From: Gammaproteobacteria bacterium
GTDB taxonomy: Bacteria > Pseudomonadota > Gammaproteobacteria > Steroidobacterales > Woeseiaceae
Assembly: GCA_029884165.1 (NCBI GenBank)
Contig: JAOUIH010000003.1
Location: 1 to 64,000 of the forward strand
DNA: 64,000 bases
Direction: 5' to 3'
Shown: in pieces, positions 1 through 7,656 of the stretch
Layout: each line of letters opens with the position of its first letter
Position numbering within the stretch: position 1 is the stretch's first letter
Position numbers and translations under genes: made by a program
The notes under the pieces: model-generated
What the model was told of the DNA's origin: nothing
The model's input: the letters and a program-made list of their open reading frames with translations, nothing else
The model's database searches: none

Positions 1-84
1 ATTCGCGCCGCGAACCGGGAGTACGTGTCCGCGAAGCGCGACTGGGGCCATCAGCTCGACGAAGAGGACCTCGCAGAGGGCTGA
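1..84 (+). CDS. 3' end of an unidentified protein
   Basis: The first frame from base 1 is open for 27 codons and stops with TGA at 82-84. The readable tail ends in a charged, acidic stretch (residues REYVSAKRDWGHQLDEED followed by LAEG). The start lies outside the window. The tail is too short to assign a family. It converges on queF, whose stop codon is only 4 bases away, so the two genes are packed tail to tail. Confidence 0.5.
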   Translation: MRAANREYVSAKRDWGHQLDEEDLAEG

Positions 85-88
85 GGGC

Positions 89-919
89 TCATTGCCGCCA
101 GAGGCGCAGGTCCTCGACCGACGACTCGCAGTCTGACCGGAACGGGTTGATGTCGATTCCGCCGCGCCGCGTATAGCGCGCGTACACGCTGAGACTTTCG
201 GTCCCGCAGCGGGCGCGGATATCCATGAACATCTGCTCGACGCAGGCCTCGTGAAACGCGTTGTGATCGCGGTACGAAACGATGTATTCGAGCAATCCGC
301 CACGGTCGATTGGACGACCGCGGTACCGGATCAGCACGCTGCCCATGTCGGGCTGGTTGGTCACCGGGCAGTTGCTGCGCAGCAGGTGCGAATACAGCGC
401 CTCGTCGACGATTCCGGTGCCAGAGCTCCTGAGACGCGATGCGTCTACCGGCGAGTACCGGAAATTGCCGGGCTCGGCGTCGATGCAGTCGCCGGGCAGC
501 ACGGCGATCCGGGTCGACCCGGCCGCCTCCGGACCGGCAAGCGTGACCGCGACCTCGCTACCGACCGTGGCCGACAGGTCCCGCCGGATCATCGCGGCCA
601 GCTCCGTTCTGTCCCGGTAGCGGGAGTATGCGAACGAGTTCAGGTAAAGCTTCAGCGATTTCGACTCGACGATGCTCTCGGAATCTGCAGGCACCCGGAT
701 CTCTGCCGTTGCGACCCGCGGCCGGCCATCCCGGTCGAGCCAGGTGAGTTCCCAGGCATTCCAGATGTCGATGCCGCGGAAAGGCAGCGGGCTCGGAATC
801 GCGAGGTCCCGGCGCGTCTCGCTCCTCGACACGGCGAACAGGACGTCCGGCGCGTATTCCCGCGGAAAGGGCAGTTCCCTGCCGAGTGGTACACCGGATT
901 CCTTGCCAGATCTGCCCAT
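89..919 (-). CDS. queF: NADPH-dependent 7-cyano-7-deazaguanine reductase (preQ0 reductase) QueF
   Basis: This enzyme reduces the nitrile preQ0 to the aminomethyl compound preQ1 in queuosine biosynthesis, in the cytoplasm. The protein is 276 residues, close to the 282 of the E. coli two-domain (YqgN-like) form. The ESKSLKLYLNSF signature sits near residues 85-96. The nucleophile Cys184 lies in SNCPVTNQPD, with the proton-donor Asp191 seven residues on, the same spacing as in E. coli. The C-terminal SVYARYTRRGGIDINP block is also conserved. I chose the ATG at 919. A TTG at 982 would add 21 residues with no match to the family. It is divergent from the isoaspartyl dipeptidase gene across about 67 bases. 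A queuosine-precursor transporter gene is elsewhere in the window (47.6-48.4 kb). Confidence 0.95.
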   Translation of the reverse strand: MGRSGKESGVPLGRELPFPREYAPDVLFAVSRSETRRDLAIPSPLPFRGIDIWNAWELTWLDRDGRPRVATAEIRVPADSESIVESKSLKLYLNSFAYSRYRDRTELAAMIRRDLSATVGSEVAVTLAGPEAAGSTRIAVLPGDCIDAEPGNFRYSPVDASRLRSSGTGIVDEALYSHLLRSNCPVTNQPDMGSVLIRYRGRPIDRGGLLEYIVSYRDHNAFHEACVEQMFMDIRARCGTESLSVYARYTRRGGIDINPFRSDCESSVEDLRLWRQ

Positions 920-986
920 CGTCGTCTGTCGCCGCGCGGAGGCGGTAGTGTAATATAACGGCCCGTTTTTCACCGGGATCAATCAC

Positions 987-2177
987 TTGCTCACGCTACT
1001 CAGGAATGCCCACGTCTTCGCACCCGAAGACCTGGGTCTGCGGCATCTTCTGGTCGGCGCCGGCCGCGTACTCGCCCTGGCCGGCAACCGGGAGGACCTG
1101 GCCGCGACCGGCGCGGAAGTGGTCGATCTCGGGGGCCGGAGGGTCGTCCCGGGCTTCATCGACGGTCATGCCCACGTGACGGGCGGCGGCGGCGAGTCCG
1201 GCTTTGCGAGCCGCGTGCCACCGGTGCCGCTCAGTCACTTCACGAGCGCGGGCGTTACCGCAGTCGTCGGCGTGCTCGGTACCGACGACACCACACGCAC
1301 TACGCGTTCGCTGGTTGCCAATACGCTGAGGCTGCGGGAGGAAGGGCTCGGCGCCTGGTGTCATACCGGCGGCTACCACTTTCCGCCTGTCTCGCTGACC
1401 GGCAGCGTGCGGGACGACATCGTCTTTATCGACCCCGTGATCGGCGTCGGCGAACTCGCAATCAGCGACCATCGCTCGAGCCAGCCGACGCAGGACGAGT
1501 TGCTGCGCGTCGCCAGCGAAGCGCACGTCGCAGGCCTGATTACCGGCAAGGCCGGGATCGTCCACCTGCACCTCGGCGACGGACCGCGCGGGCTCGAACT
1601 CGTGCGGGCGGCGCTCGCCGCGACCGAGCTGCCGGCTAGGGTCTTCAACCCGACGCACGTCAATCGCCGCAAGGCACTCTTCGACGAGGCGATCGAACTG
1701 GCCCGGCGCGGCTGTCATGTCGACATCACGGCCTTCCCGGTGGAAGAGGGCGAAGACGCCTGGTCGGCCGCGCAGGCGGTGGTCCGCTACCTGGATGCGG
1801 GCGCGCCCCCGGGGCGCGTCACGGTCAGCTCGGACGGGGGCGGCTGCCTGCCCGTGTTCAACGAGGAAGGCGAAATGACGTCGATGGATGTCGGGCGGCC
1901 GTCCGAGCTTGGTACGGCGCTCCGGGAGATGCTGCAGCAGGGCCTGTCGCTGCCGCAGGCGCTGCCCGCGTTTACCAGCAATGTCGCGGCGGTGTTAAGG
2001 CTCAAAGGTCGTGGCCGGATCGAGGCCGGTGCCGTCGCAGACCTGCTCGTCCTCGACGACGCACATCGCGTCAGCGACGTCATGGTCGCCGGGAGCTGGC
2101 ATCTGCGTACGGGCAGATTGTGCCGTGCCGGTCGCTTCGAGCAGTCAGCGTTATGCGAACATTCGAAAGTAGTGTGA
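987..2177 (+). CDS. iadA: Isoaspartyl dipeptidase (IadA family), probably beta-Asp-Arg hydrolase of the cyanophycin operon
   Basis: This is a zinc amidohydrolase that cleaves beta-aspartyl dipeptides. The 396-residue protein shows the family metal sites in order: GHAH (D-G-H-A-H, after VVPGFI), HLHLGDG, NPTHVNR and the late Asp in SSDGGG. The only suitable start is a TTG at 987 with a weak ribosome site. The gene is first in a tight same-strand series, with 4 bases to the cyanophycinase gene. Cyanophycinase releases beta-Asp-Arg, so this enzyme would complete breakdown to free aspartate and arginine. Homologues beside cyanophycin genes have been characterised as cyanophycin dipeptide hydrolases (CphZ). 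That specificity is inferred here from context; general IadA activity is the alternative. Confidence 0.9.
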   Translation: MLTLLRNAHVFAPEDLGLRHLLVGAGRVLALAGNREDLAATGAEVVDLGGRRVVPGFIDGHAHVTGGGGESGFASRVPPVPLSHFTSAGVTAVVGVLGTDDTTRTTRSLVANTLRLREEGLGAWCHTGGYHFPPVSLTGSVRDDIVFIDPVIGVGELAISDHRSSQPTQDELLRVASEAHVAGLITGKAGIVHLHLGDGPRGLELVRAALAATELPARVFNPTHVNRRKALFDEAIELARRGCHVDITAFPVEEGEDAWSAAQAVVRYLDAGAPPGRVTVSSDGGGCLPVFNEEGEMTSMDVGRPSELGTALREMLQQGLSLPQALPAFTSNVAAVLRLKGRGRIEAGAVADLLVLDDAHRVSDVMVAGSWHLRTGRLCRAGRFEQSALCEHSKVV

Positions 2178-2181
2178 CCCA

Positions 2182-3003
2182 ATGAGTCCATCCAGCAGCA
2201 TGCATAACACCGAGCGCGGCTACATCATCCCGATCGGTGGCGCCGAAGAAAAATTCCACAACCCGGAAATCCTCGATCGATTCGTGGACGTGTGCGGCGG
2301 CAAGAAGGCGCGTATCGCGATTATTCCTACGGCCTCGGAGCTGGAGGACACCGGGCGCAATTACGAAAAGCTGTTTCGAAAGCTCGGTATCAAGCATGCG
2401 CAGGTGCTGAACATGCTGACGCGCAAGGACTGCCATGAAGCCGAGTACATCGATTACATCGACAAGTCGGATGGCGTCTTCATGACCGGCGGGAACCAGC
2501 TGCGCCTGTCGACGACGCTCGGCGGCACCCCTGTGGCGCAGAAGATCCGGCGCCGCAATGCCGGCGGCATGCACGTCGCCGGAACCTCGGCGGGCGCCGC
2601 GTTCATGCCGGAGCACATGATCGCCGGCGGCTTCGAGGGCACCACGCCGTCGCCCGCCATGGTGACTCTCGCTCCCGGCCTCGGCCTGACGAACAATTTC
2701 ATCATCGACCAGCATTTCCGCCAGCGCGACCGGATCGGCCGTCTGCTGACGGCGCTGGCCTACAATCCGTTCGCGATCGGTATCGGCCTCGACGAGGATA
2801 CGGCTGCCTTCATACGCCCTGGCGACGACCTCGAGGTCGTCGGCAGTGGCGGCATCACGATCATCGACCCGACTCACCTCAGTTACTCGTCGATGGACCG
2901 GGCCCGCCGCGGCGAGCCCGTTAGCCTGATCGGCGTGAAACTGCATATACTCATCTCCGGGGGGCGATTCGAGATCGCCGACCGGGAAGCATACCCTGAG
3001 TAA
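2182..3003 (+). CDS. cphB: Cyanophycinase
   Basis: This is a serine exopeptidase of the S51/peptidase E-like fold that degrades cyanophycin to beta-Asp-Arg dipeptides. The 273-residue length is normal for the family. The nucleophile elbow is GTSAGAAF with Ser136, close to the position in cyanobacterial CphB. It is preceded by the VFMTGGNQ strand-loop and the N-terminal IIPIGGAE and IAIIPTAS strands. I see no signal peptide, so it should be the intracellular form that mobilises the polymer, not the exported form (CphE) that scavenges it. The start is ATG 2182; ATG 2200 is possible. It lies 4 bases after the dipeptidase gene and 36 bases before cyanophycin synthetase, so synthesis and breakdown genes are probably co-transcribed. 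Confidence 0.95.
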   Translation: MSPSSSMHNTERGYIIPIGGAEEKFHNPEILDRFVDVCGGKKARIAIIPTASELEDTGRNYEKLFRKLGIKHAQVLNMLTRKDCHEAEYIDYIDKSDGVFMTGGNQLRLSTTLGGTPVAQKIRRRNAGGMHVAGTSAGAAFMPEHMIAGGFEGTTPSPAMVTLAPGLGLTNNFIIDQHFRQRDRIGRLLTALAYNPFAIGIGLDEDTAAFIRPGDDLEVVGSGGITIIDPTHLSYSSMDRARRGEPVSLIGVKLHILISGGRFEIADREAYPE

Positions 3004-3039
3004 CTAATAGACGCCGTAAAGCGGCGCGGAAACCGAGCC

Positions 3040-5826
3040 ATGAGAATCGTCAGCACCAACGTCTACGTTGGGCCCAACATTTACGCCCATTTCCCTGTCA
3101 TCCGCCACGTCCTCGACCTGCGCGAACTCGAACACTGGCCAACCGCCAGGCTGGGGGAGTCTTTTATCGGCGCGCTGCTGGAAGCGCTGCCGGGCCTGCA
3201 CGAACACGGCTGCTCCTACCGGGAGCCGGGCGGTTTCGTACGCCGCATGCGTGAGGGCGAGGGTACCTGGATGGGGCACGTGATGGAGCACGTCGCGCTC
3301 GAGCTGCAGAACATTGCCGGTTCGCCGGTGACTTTCGGTCGGACCCGGTCCGTCGAGGGGCAGCATGGGCACTACACCATGGTGTTCCAGTACCTCGACG
3401 CGGAAGTGGGCCGGGAAGCCAGTCGCCTCGCGCTCGACCTCATCCACAGCCTGATGCCGCCGGAGCTGAAGGCACCTGAGGCGCCGGGCCCGGACTGGAA
3501 CTTTCCGAACGAGCGCGACGGCTTCATCCTGTATGCGCAACGCCGGGCGTTCGGCCCGAGCACCGCGTCACTCGTACGGGCCGCCGAGGAGCGCGGCATT
3601 CCGTGGATCCGGTTGAACCGGCAGAGCCTGGTCCAGTTCGGCCACGGCAAGTACCAGCAGCGTATCCAGGCAACGACCACCGGGCGCACCAGCAACATCG
3701 CGGTCGAACTGGCATCGGACAAGGAAGAGACGAACGGCATCCTGCGGGACCTCGGTCTGCCGGTGCCGGCGCAGCGCCTCGTGCGCAGTGTTTCCGAGGC
3801 GCGGGCCGCGGCCGAAAAAATCGGATTCCCTGTCGTGTTGAAGCCCCTGGCCGGTAACCACGGCCGCGGCGTTTCGATCAACCTTCGCACGGCGGAGGAA
3901 GTCGATGTCGCGTTCGAAAAGGCGCGAGAACATGGCCGCAACGTCGTCGTCGAGAGCTTTATCGAGGGCTACGACCATCGCCTGCTCGTCGTCAACGGGA
4001 AACTGGTGGCCGCGGCGAAGCGCGTTCCCGGTCACGTCGTCGGCGACGGCGAACACAGCATAGAACAGCTCGTCGAGATCGTGAACCGGGATCCTCGCCG
4101 CGGCATCGGCCATGAGAAGGTGCTGACGCGGCTCGAGCTCGATCATCAGGCCGAGCGCTTGCTGAAGAAGATGGGCTACGCGCGCGATACCGTGCCGGCC
4201 CGGGACGAGGTGGTCTTCCTGCGTTCGACGGCGAACCTGTCGACCGGCGGAACGGCGATCGATGTCACCGACGTCATCCACCCGGACAATCGCGAGATGG
4301 CCGAGCGGACGATCAAGGCGATCGGCCTGGATATCGGCGGTGTGGATTTCCTGACCCGCGACATCACCGAGTCCTATCGTGACGTCGGGGGCGGTATCTG
4401 TGAAGTCAATGCGGGCCCCGGCTTTCGGATGCACGTCGCGCCGAGCGAAGGCACGCCTCGGGACGTGGCCGGTCCCGTGATCGACATGCTGTTTCCGCCA
4501 GGCACGCCCAGCCAGATTCCGATCGCGGCCGTGACCGGCACCAACGGCAAGACGACGACATCGCGAATGCTGGCGCACATCCTGAAGATGAGCGGCTATA
4601 CGACCGGGCTGACGTCGACGGACGGAGTTTACATAGACGGCCGCCTGACGGTGCCGGGCGACATGACCGGACCCGTATCGGCGCGAATGATCCTGCGCGA
4701 TCCGTCGGTCGATGCAGCTGTGATGGAAACGGCCCGTGGCGGAATGCTGCGCAGCGGCCTGGGATTCCAGCGCTGCAACGTCGCCGCATGCCTGAACGTC
4801 ACGAGCGACCACCTCGGGTTGAAGGGTATCGACACGCTGGAGCAGCTCGCCGAGATCAAGCGCGTGCCGATCGAAATCGCCGACGACGCGGCCGTGCTGA
4901 ATGCCGACGACCAGTACTGTCTGCAGATGGCCGACTATACGGACGCGAAGACGCTCTGCTACGTGACGATGAACCCGGGGCACCCGCTGGTCAAGCAGCA
5001 CATTCGGGCAGGCGGCCAGGCATTCGTGCTCGAGGAAGGGATGAACGGCCACATGATCACGATCTACGACAACGAGGTGCACAAGCCGTTGCTGTGGACC
5101 CACCTGATCCCTGCGACGCTGGAGGGCCGTGCGATGCACAACGTGCAGAACGCGATGTTCGCGGCGGCGCTCGCCTACAACATGAATATCAGCATGGACG
5201 ACATCCGTCACGGACTCCGGACTTTCGACGCGACATTCTTCCAGGCCCCGGGACGAACGAATATCTATGACGAACACCCGTTCAAGGTGATCCTCGACTA
5301 CGCGCATAATCCGGCTGCGGTCAAGGCCATGTGCAACCTGGTCGATCGTTTCGACATCGGCGGGCGCAAGACGATCGTCCTGTCCGCCCCGGGCGACCGG
5401 CGCGACGAGGACATACGCGAAATAGCCACGATTGCGGCCGGTCACTTCGACCATTACATCTGTCGCTGCGACGACAACCGCCGGGGCCGCGGTAAGGATG
5501 AGATCGCGGTGATGCTGAAGAACAGGCTGCTCGAAGCGGGTATCAGCGCCGAGCAGATCGAAGTCATACCGGACGAGCAGGAGGCAACAAGCCGGGCGCT
5601 GCAGCTGGCGGCGCCGGACGACCTGTTGCTGATCCTGGGCGACAACATCAAGCGTACCTGGAAACAGATCATCTACTTCAATTCGGGTGCCCGCGGCGAT
5701 GAGGCAGGCCGGAAAGCGACCATGGCCCTGTCTCTGCCCGATGTGCCCGGCTTCCAGCTCGACGAAAGCATCGAGATCATCAGCGACGAGCGTGGCGTCC
5801 GCATTGCGCGCGAGGCCGGCGACTGA
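3040..5826 (+). CDS. cphA: Cyanophycin synthetase
   Basis: This enzyme builds the nitrogen-storage polymer multi-L-arginyl-poly-L-aspartate from Asp, Arg and ATP. At 928 residues it has the full three-part layout: an N-terminal cyanophycin-specific domain (about 1-160), an ATP-grasp domain that adds Asp to the backbone (about 200-470, with VVLKPLAGNHGRGV and GGVDFLTRDI), and a Mur-ligase-like domain that adds Arg (about 490 to the end). The Mur domain has the P-loop GTNGKTTTSR (Gly500-Lys504), METARGGMLRSGLGF, NVTSDHLG and DYAHNPAAV. Both active-site regions look intact, so it should be competent alone. The start is ATG 3040. The product would form cytoplasmic granules. Confidence 0.97.
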   Translation: MRIVSTNVYVGPNIYAHFPVIRHVLDLRELEHWPTARLGESFIGALLEALPGLHEHGCSYREPGGFVRRMREGEGTWMGHVMEHVALELQNIAGSPVTFGRTRSVEGQHGHYTMVFQYLDAEVGREASRLALDLIHSLMPPELKAPEAPGPDWNFPNERDGFILYAQRRAFGPSTASLVRAAEERGIPWIRLNRQSLVQFGHGKYQQRIQATTTGRTSNIAVELASDKEETNGILRDLGLPVPAQRLVRSVSEARAAAEKIGFPVVLKPLAGNHGRGVSINLRTAEEVDVAFEKAREHGRNVVVESFIEGYDHRLLVVNGKLVAAAKRVPGHVVGDGEHSIEQLVEIVNRDPRRGIGHEKVLTRLELDHQAERLLKKMGYARDTVPARDEVVFLRSTANLSTGGTAIDVTDVIHPDNREMAERTIKAIGLDIGGVDFLTRDITESYRDVGGGICEVNAGPGFRMHVAPSEGTPRDVAGPVIDMLFPPGTPSQIPIAAVTGTNGKTTTSRMLAHILKMSGYTTGLTSTDGVYIDGRLTVPGDMTGPVSARMILRDPSVDAAVMETARGGMLRSGLGFQRCNVAACLNVTSDHLGLKGIDTLEQLAEIKRVPIEIADDAAVLNADDQYCLQMADYTDAKTLCYVTMNPGHPLVKQHIRAGGQAFVLEEGMNGHMITIYDNEVHKPLLWTHLIPATLEGRAMHNVQNAMFAAALAYNMNISMDDIRHGLRTFDATFFQAPGRTNIYDEHPFKVILDYAHNPAAVKAMCNLVDRFDIGGRKTIVLSAPGDRRDEDIREIATIAAGHFDHYICRCDDNRRGRGKDEIAVMLKNRLLEAGISAEQIEVIPDEQEATSRALQLAAPDDLLLILGDNIKRTWKQIIYFNSGARGDEAGRKATMALSLPDVPGFQLDESIEIISDERGVRIAREAGD

Positions 5827-5831
5827 CCCAG

Positions 5832-7526
5832 GTGGCCGGTTCGATCGAATTCATCGACGCACGGCGCCTGACCGGGCCGAACCTGCTGTCTGACCAGGCC
5901 GGTGCCGTCATGGACCTGCGTTGCGGCGAGGGTGAGGAGAGAGCGCTGATAGAGCGCTGGGCGGCGACGATCCGACCGATGCTCGACGCACTGTCCTGGT
6001 CCGAATGCGAAACGTCATCCCGAATTTTTTCCGGAGGCGTCAGCGTCGCGTTCGCTGCACCCATCGATGCCCTGTACGCCGCGACGGCAGCCAACGAGTG
6101 GGCGTGGCAAGTAATGGAGGCCGGCCTGCGGGGCGGTGTGCCGCCCGATTTCGGCCAGGCGCTGGCGGCCATCCGTGCAGCGCTCGACGGGGAACGCAAT
6201 CCCTCCCTGCTGGCGCTCCGCGATGCATCCGCCGGACACGGTACGACCTTCCTGTGGGACGATGATTTCGTTTCGGTGGGCCTGGGCCGCGGTTCCGTCA
6301 CCTGGCCGGTGCCGGCGCTGCCGGAGCCCGCCACGCTCGACTGGTCAAAGCGCCACGACGTCCCGGTCGGCATCGTCACCGGCACCAACGGCAAGACGAC
6401 GACGACCCGGCTGGCGACGCATATTCTGGCGGGCAGTGGCCGCAACGTCGGCGTCAGCTGCACCGAGTGGATCGCGGTAAACGATCGCATCATCGATCGT
6501 GGCGACTGGTCCGGCCCGGGCGGCGCCCGGAGCGTGCTTCGCCAGACGGATGTCGACGTCGCGGTGCTGGAAACGGCACGCGGCGGATTGCTGAGACGCG
6601 GCCTCGGTGTCGAACGGGCAGACGTCGCGCTGATTACCAATATTGCGGAAGATCATCTGGGCGATTTCGGCTCCCGGAATCTCGACGAGTTGCTCGACGT
6701 CAAATGGATCGTCACGCGAGCAGTGGAAGCGACCGGGCTGCTGGTGTTGAACGCGGACGACCCCGTGCTGCGTGCGCGTGCCGGAACCTATGCCGGGCGG
6801 CTCGCCTGGTTTTCGCTGGATGCCGCCAGCCCGATCGTTGCCGGGCATGTAGCAGGCGGAGGCAAGGCGTGGGTGCTGGAGGGCGACCGGTTGCTTTATC
6901 GGCACGGTAAGCGGCAGGAGGCGATATGTACCGCCGGCGACGTCCCCCTGGCGTTGGGAGGTGTTGCCCGGCACAACCTCGCGAATGCGCTGGCCGCCGC
7001 GGCACTGACCCACGAACTGGGAGCATCTCTGGACGACATTCGTCGCGGTCTCACCAGCATGTCGCAGCGCGATAACCCGGGGCGCAGCAACATTTATCAG
7101 GTCGGCGACGTTCGCGTGCTGATGGATTTCGCGCATAACCCGCACGCGCTGCAGGCGCTGTTCGAAATGGCGCGACGTCTGCCCGCAAGTCGGCGCCTGC
7201 TCGCATTCGGACAGGCCGGCGATCGGCCCGACCCGTTGATCCGGGAGCTGGCGCGGCGCGCATGGTCGATTGGCCTGGACCGGGTAATCGTTTCGGAGCT
7301 CGCGAACTATTACCGGGGCCGAAATCCCGGCGAAGTATACGGCGTCATCCGTGACGAGTTGCTGCGCTGCGGCGCCCGGCCGGAGCAGGTAGGACATTTC
7401 GAATTCGAGGTCGAGGCGCTGCAGGCGGCGCTGGACTGGGCCGAGCCTGGCGACCTCCTGATCATTCTGGCCCTAGGTGACCCGGCCGCCATACGCGAAA
7501 GACTCGAGGCGCTGAGCGCGAAATAG
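5832..7526 (+). CDS. Cyanophycin synthetase paralogue lacking the ATP-grasp domain (Mur-ligase-type)
   Basis: This 564-residue relative of CphA starts at GTG 5832, 5 bases after the cphA stop. Residues about 1-165 look like a diverged CphA N-terminal domain: RRLTGPNLLSDQAG resembles the NVYVGPNIYAHF region, and FLWDDDFVSVGLGRG resembles WIRLNRQSLVQFGHGKYQ. It then runs directly into a Mur-ligase domain with P-loop GTNGKTTTTR (Gly184-Lys188), LETARGGLLRRGLGV, NIAEDHLG and DFAHNPHAL. The roughly 300-residue ATP-grasp domain that adds Asp in CphA is absent, yet the Mur motifs look intact. It may act with CphA or ligate a side-chain amino acid to Asp units. That role is inference; annotation pipelines would probably call it a Mur ligase family protein or CphA'. 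Confidence 0.85.
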   Translation: MAGSIEFIDARRLTGPNLLSDQAGAVMDLRCGEGEERALIERWAATIRPMLDALSWSECETSSRIFSGGVSVAFAAPIDALYAATAANEWAWQVMEAGLRGGVPPDFGQALAAIRAALDGERNPSLLALRDASAGHGTTFLWDDDFVSVGLGRGSVTWPVPALPEPATLDWSKRHDVPVGIVTGTNGKTTTTRLATHILAGSGRNVGVSCTEWIAVNDRIIDRGDWSGPGGARSVLRQTDVDVAVLETARGGLLRRGLGVERADVALITNIAEDHLGDFGSRNLDELLDVKWIVTRAVEATGLLVLNADDPVLRARAGTYAGRLAWFSLDAASPIVAGHVAGGGKAWVLEGDRLLYRHGKRQEAICTAGDVPLALGGVARHNLANALAAAALTHELGASLDDIRRGLTSMSQRDNPGRSNIYQVGDVRVLMDFAHNPHALQALFEMARRLPASRRLLAFGQAGDRPDPLIRELARRAWSIGLDRVIVSELANYYRGRNPGEVYGVIRDELLRCGARPEQVGHFEFEVEALQAALDWAEPGDLLIILALGDPAAIRERLEALSAK

Positions 7527-7616
7527 GCAGATTGCGGCGCGCCCGGAACCGAAAGAAACATGGCTGCAATACGCTGAACCGGTCAGAACCCGCTGGGTCC
7601 GCGGGGGAAAAGGAAA

Positions 7617-7643
7617 GGCCGGGCGCGTCCTGCGCGCCCGGCC
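7617..7643 (-). terminator. Candidate Rho-independent terminator of the TPR lipoprotein gene
   Basis: A perfect 11-bp inverted repeat, GGCCGGGCGCG (7617-7627) and CGCGCCCGGCC (7633-7643), encloses a 5-base loop. Read on the minus strand, the stem is followed by TTTCCTTTT, the expected tail. On the plus strand no T-run follows. It sits 13 bases past the stop of the minus-strand gene and about 90 bases past the plus-strand cyanophycin operon, so it may also slow read-through from that side. Confidence 0.7.
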
Positions 7644-7656
7644 GGTTGATCTACGG

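Noticed and set aside
3568-5454. Long minus-strand open frame (628 codons) inside cphA
   Set aside because: It lies fully opposite a gene with clear cyanophycin synthetase motifs; its translation is Arg/Asp/Val-rich with no recognisable domain, as expected for an antisense shadow in GC-rich DNA.
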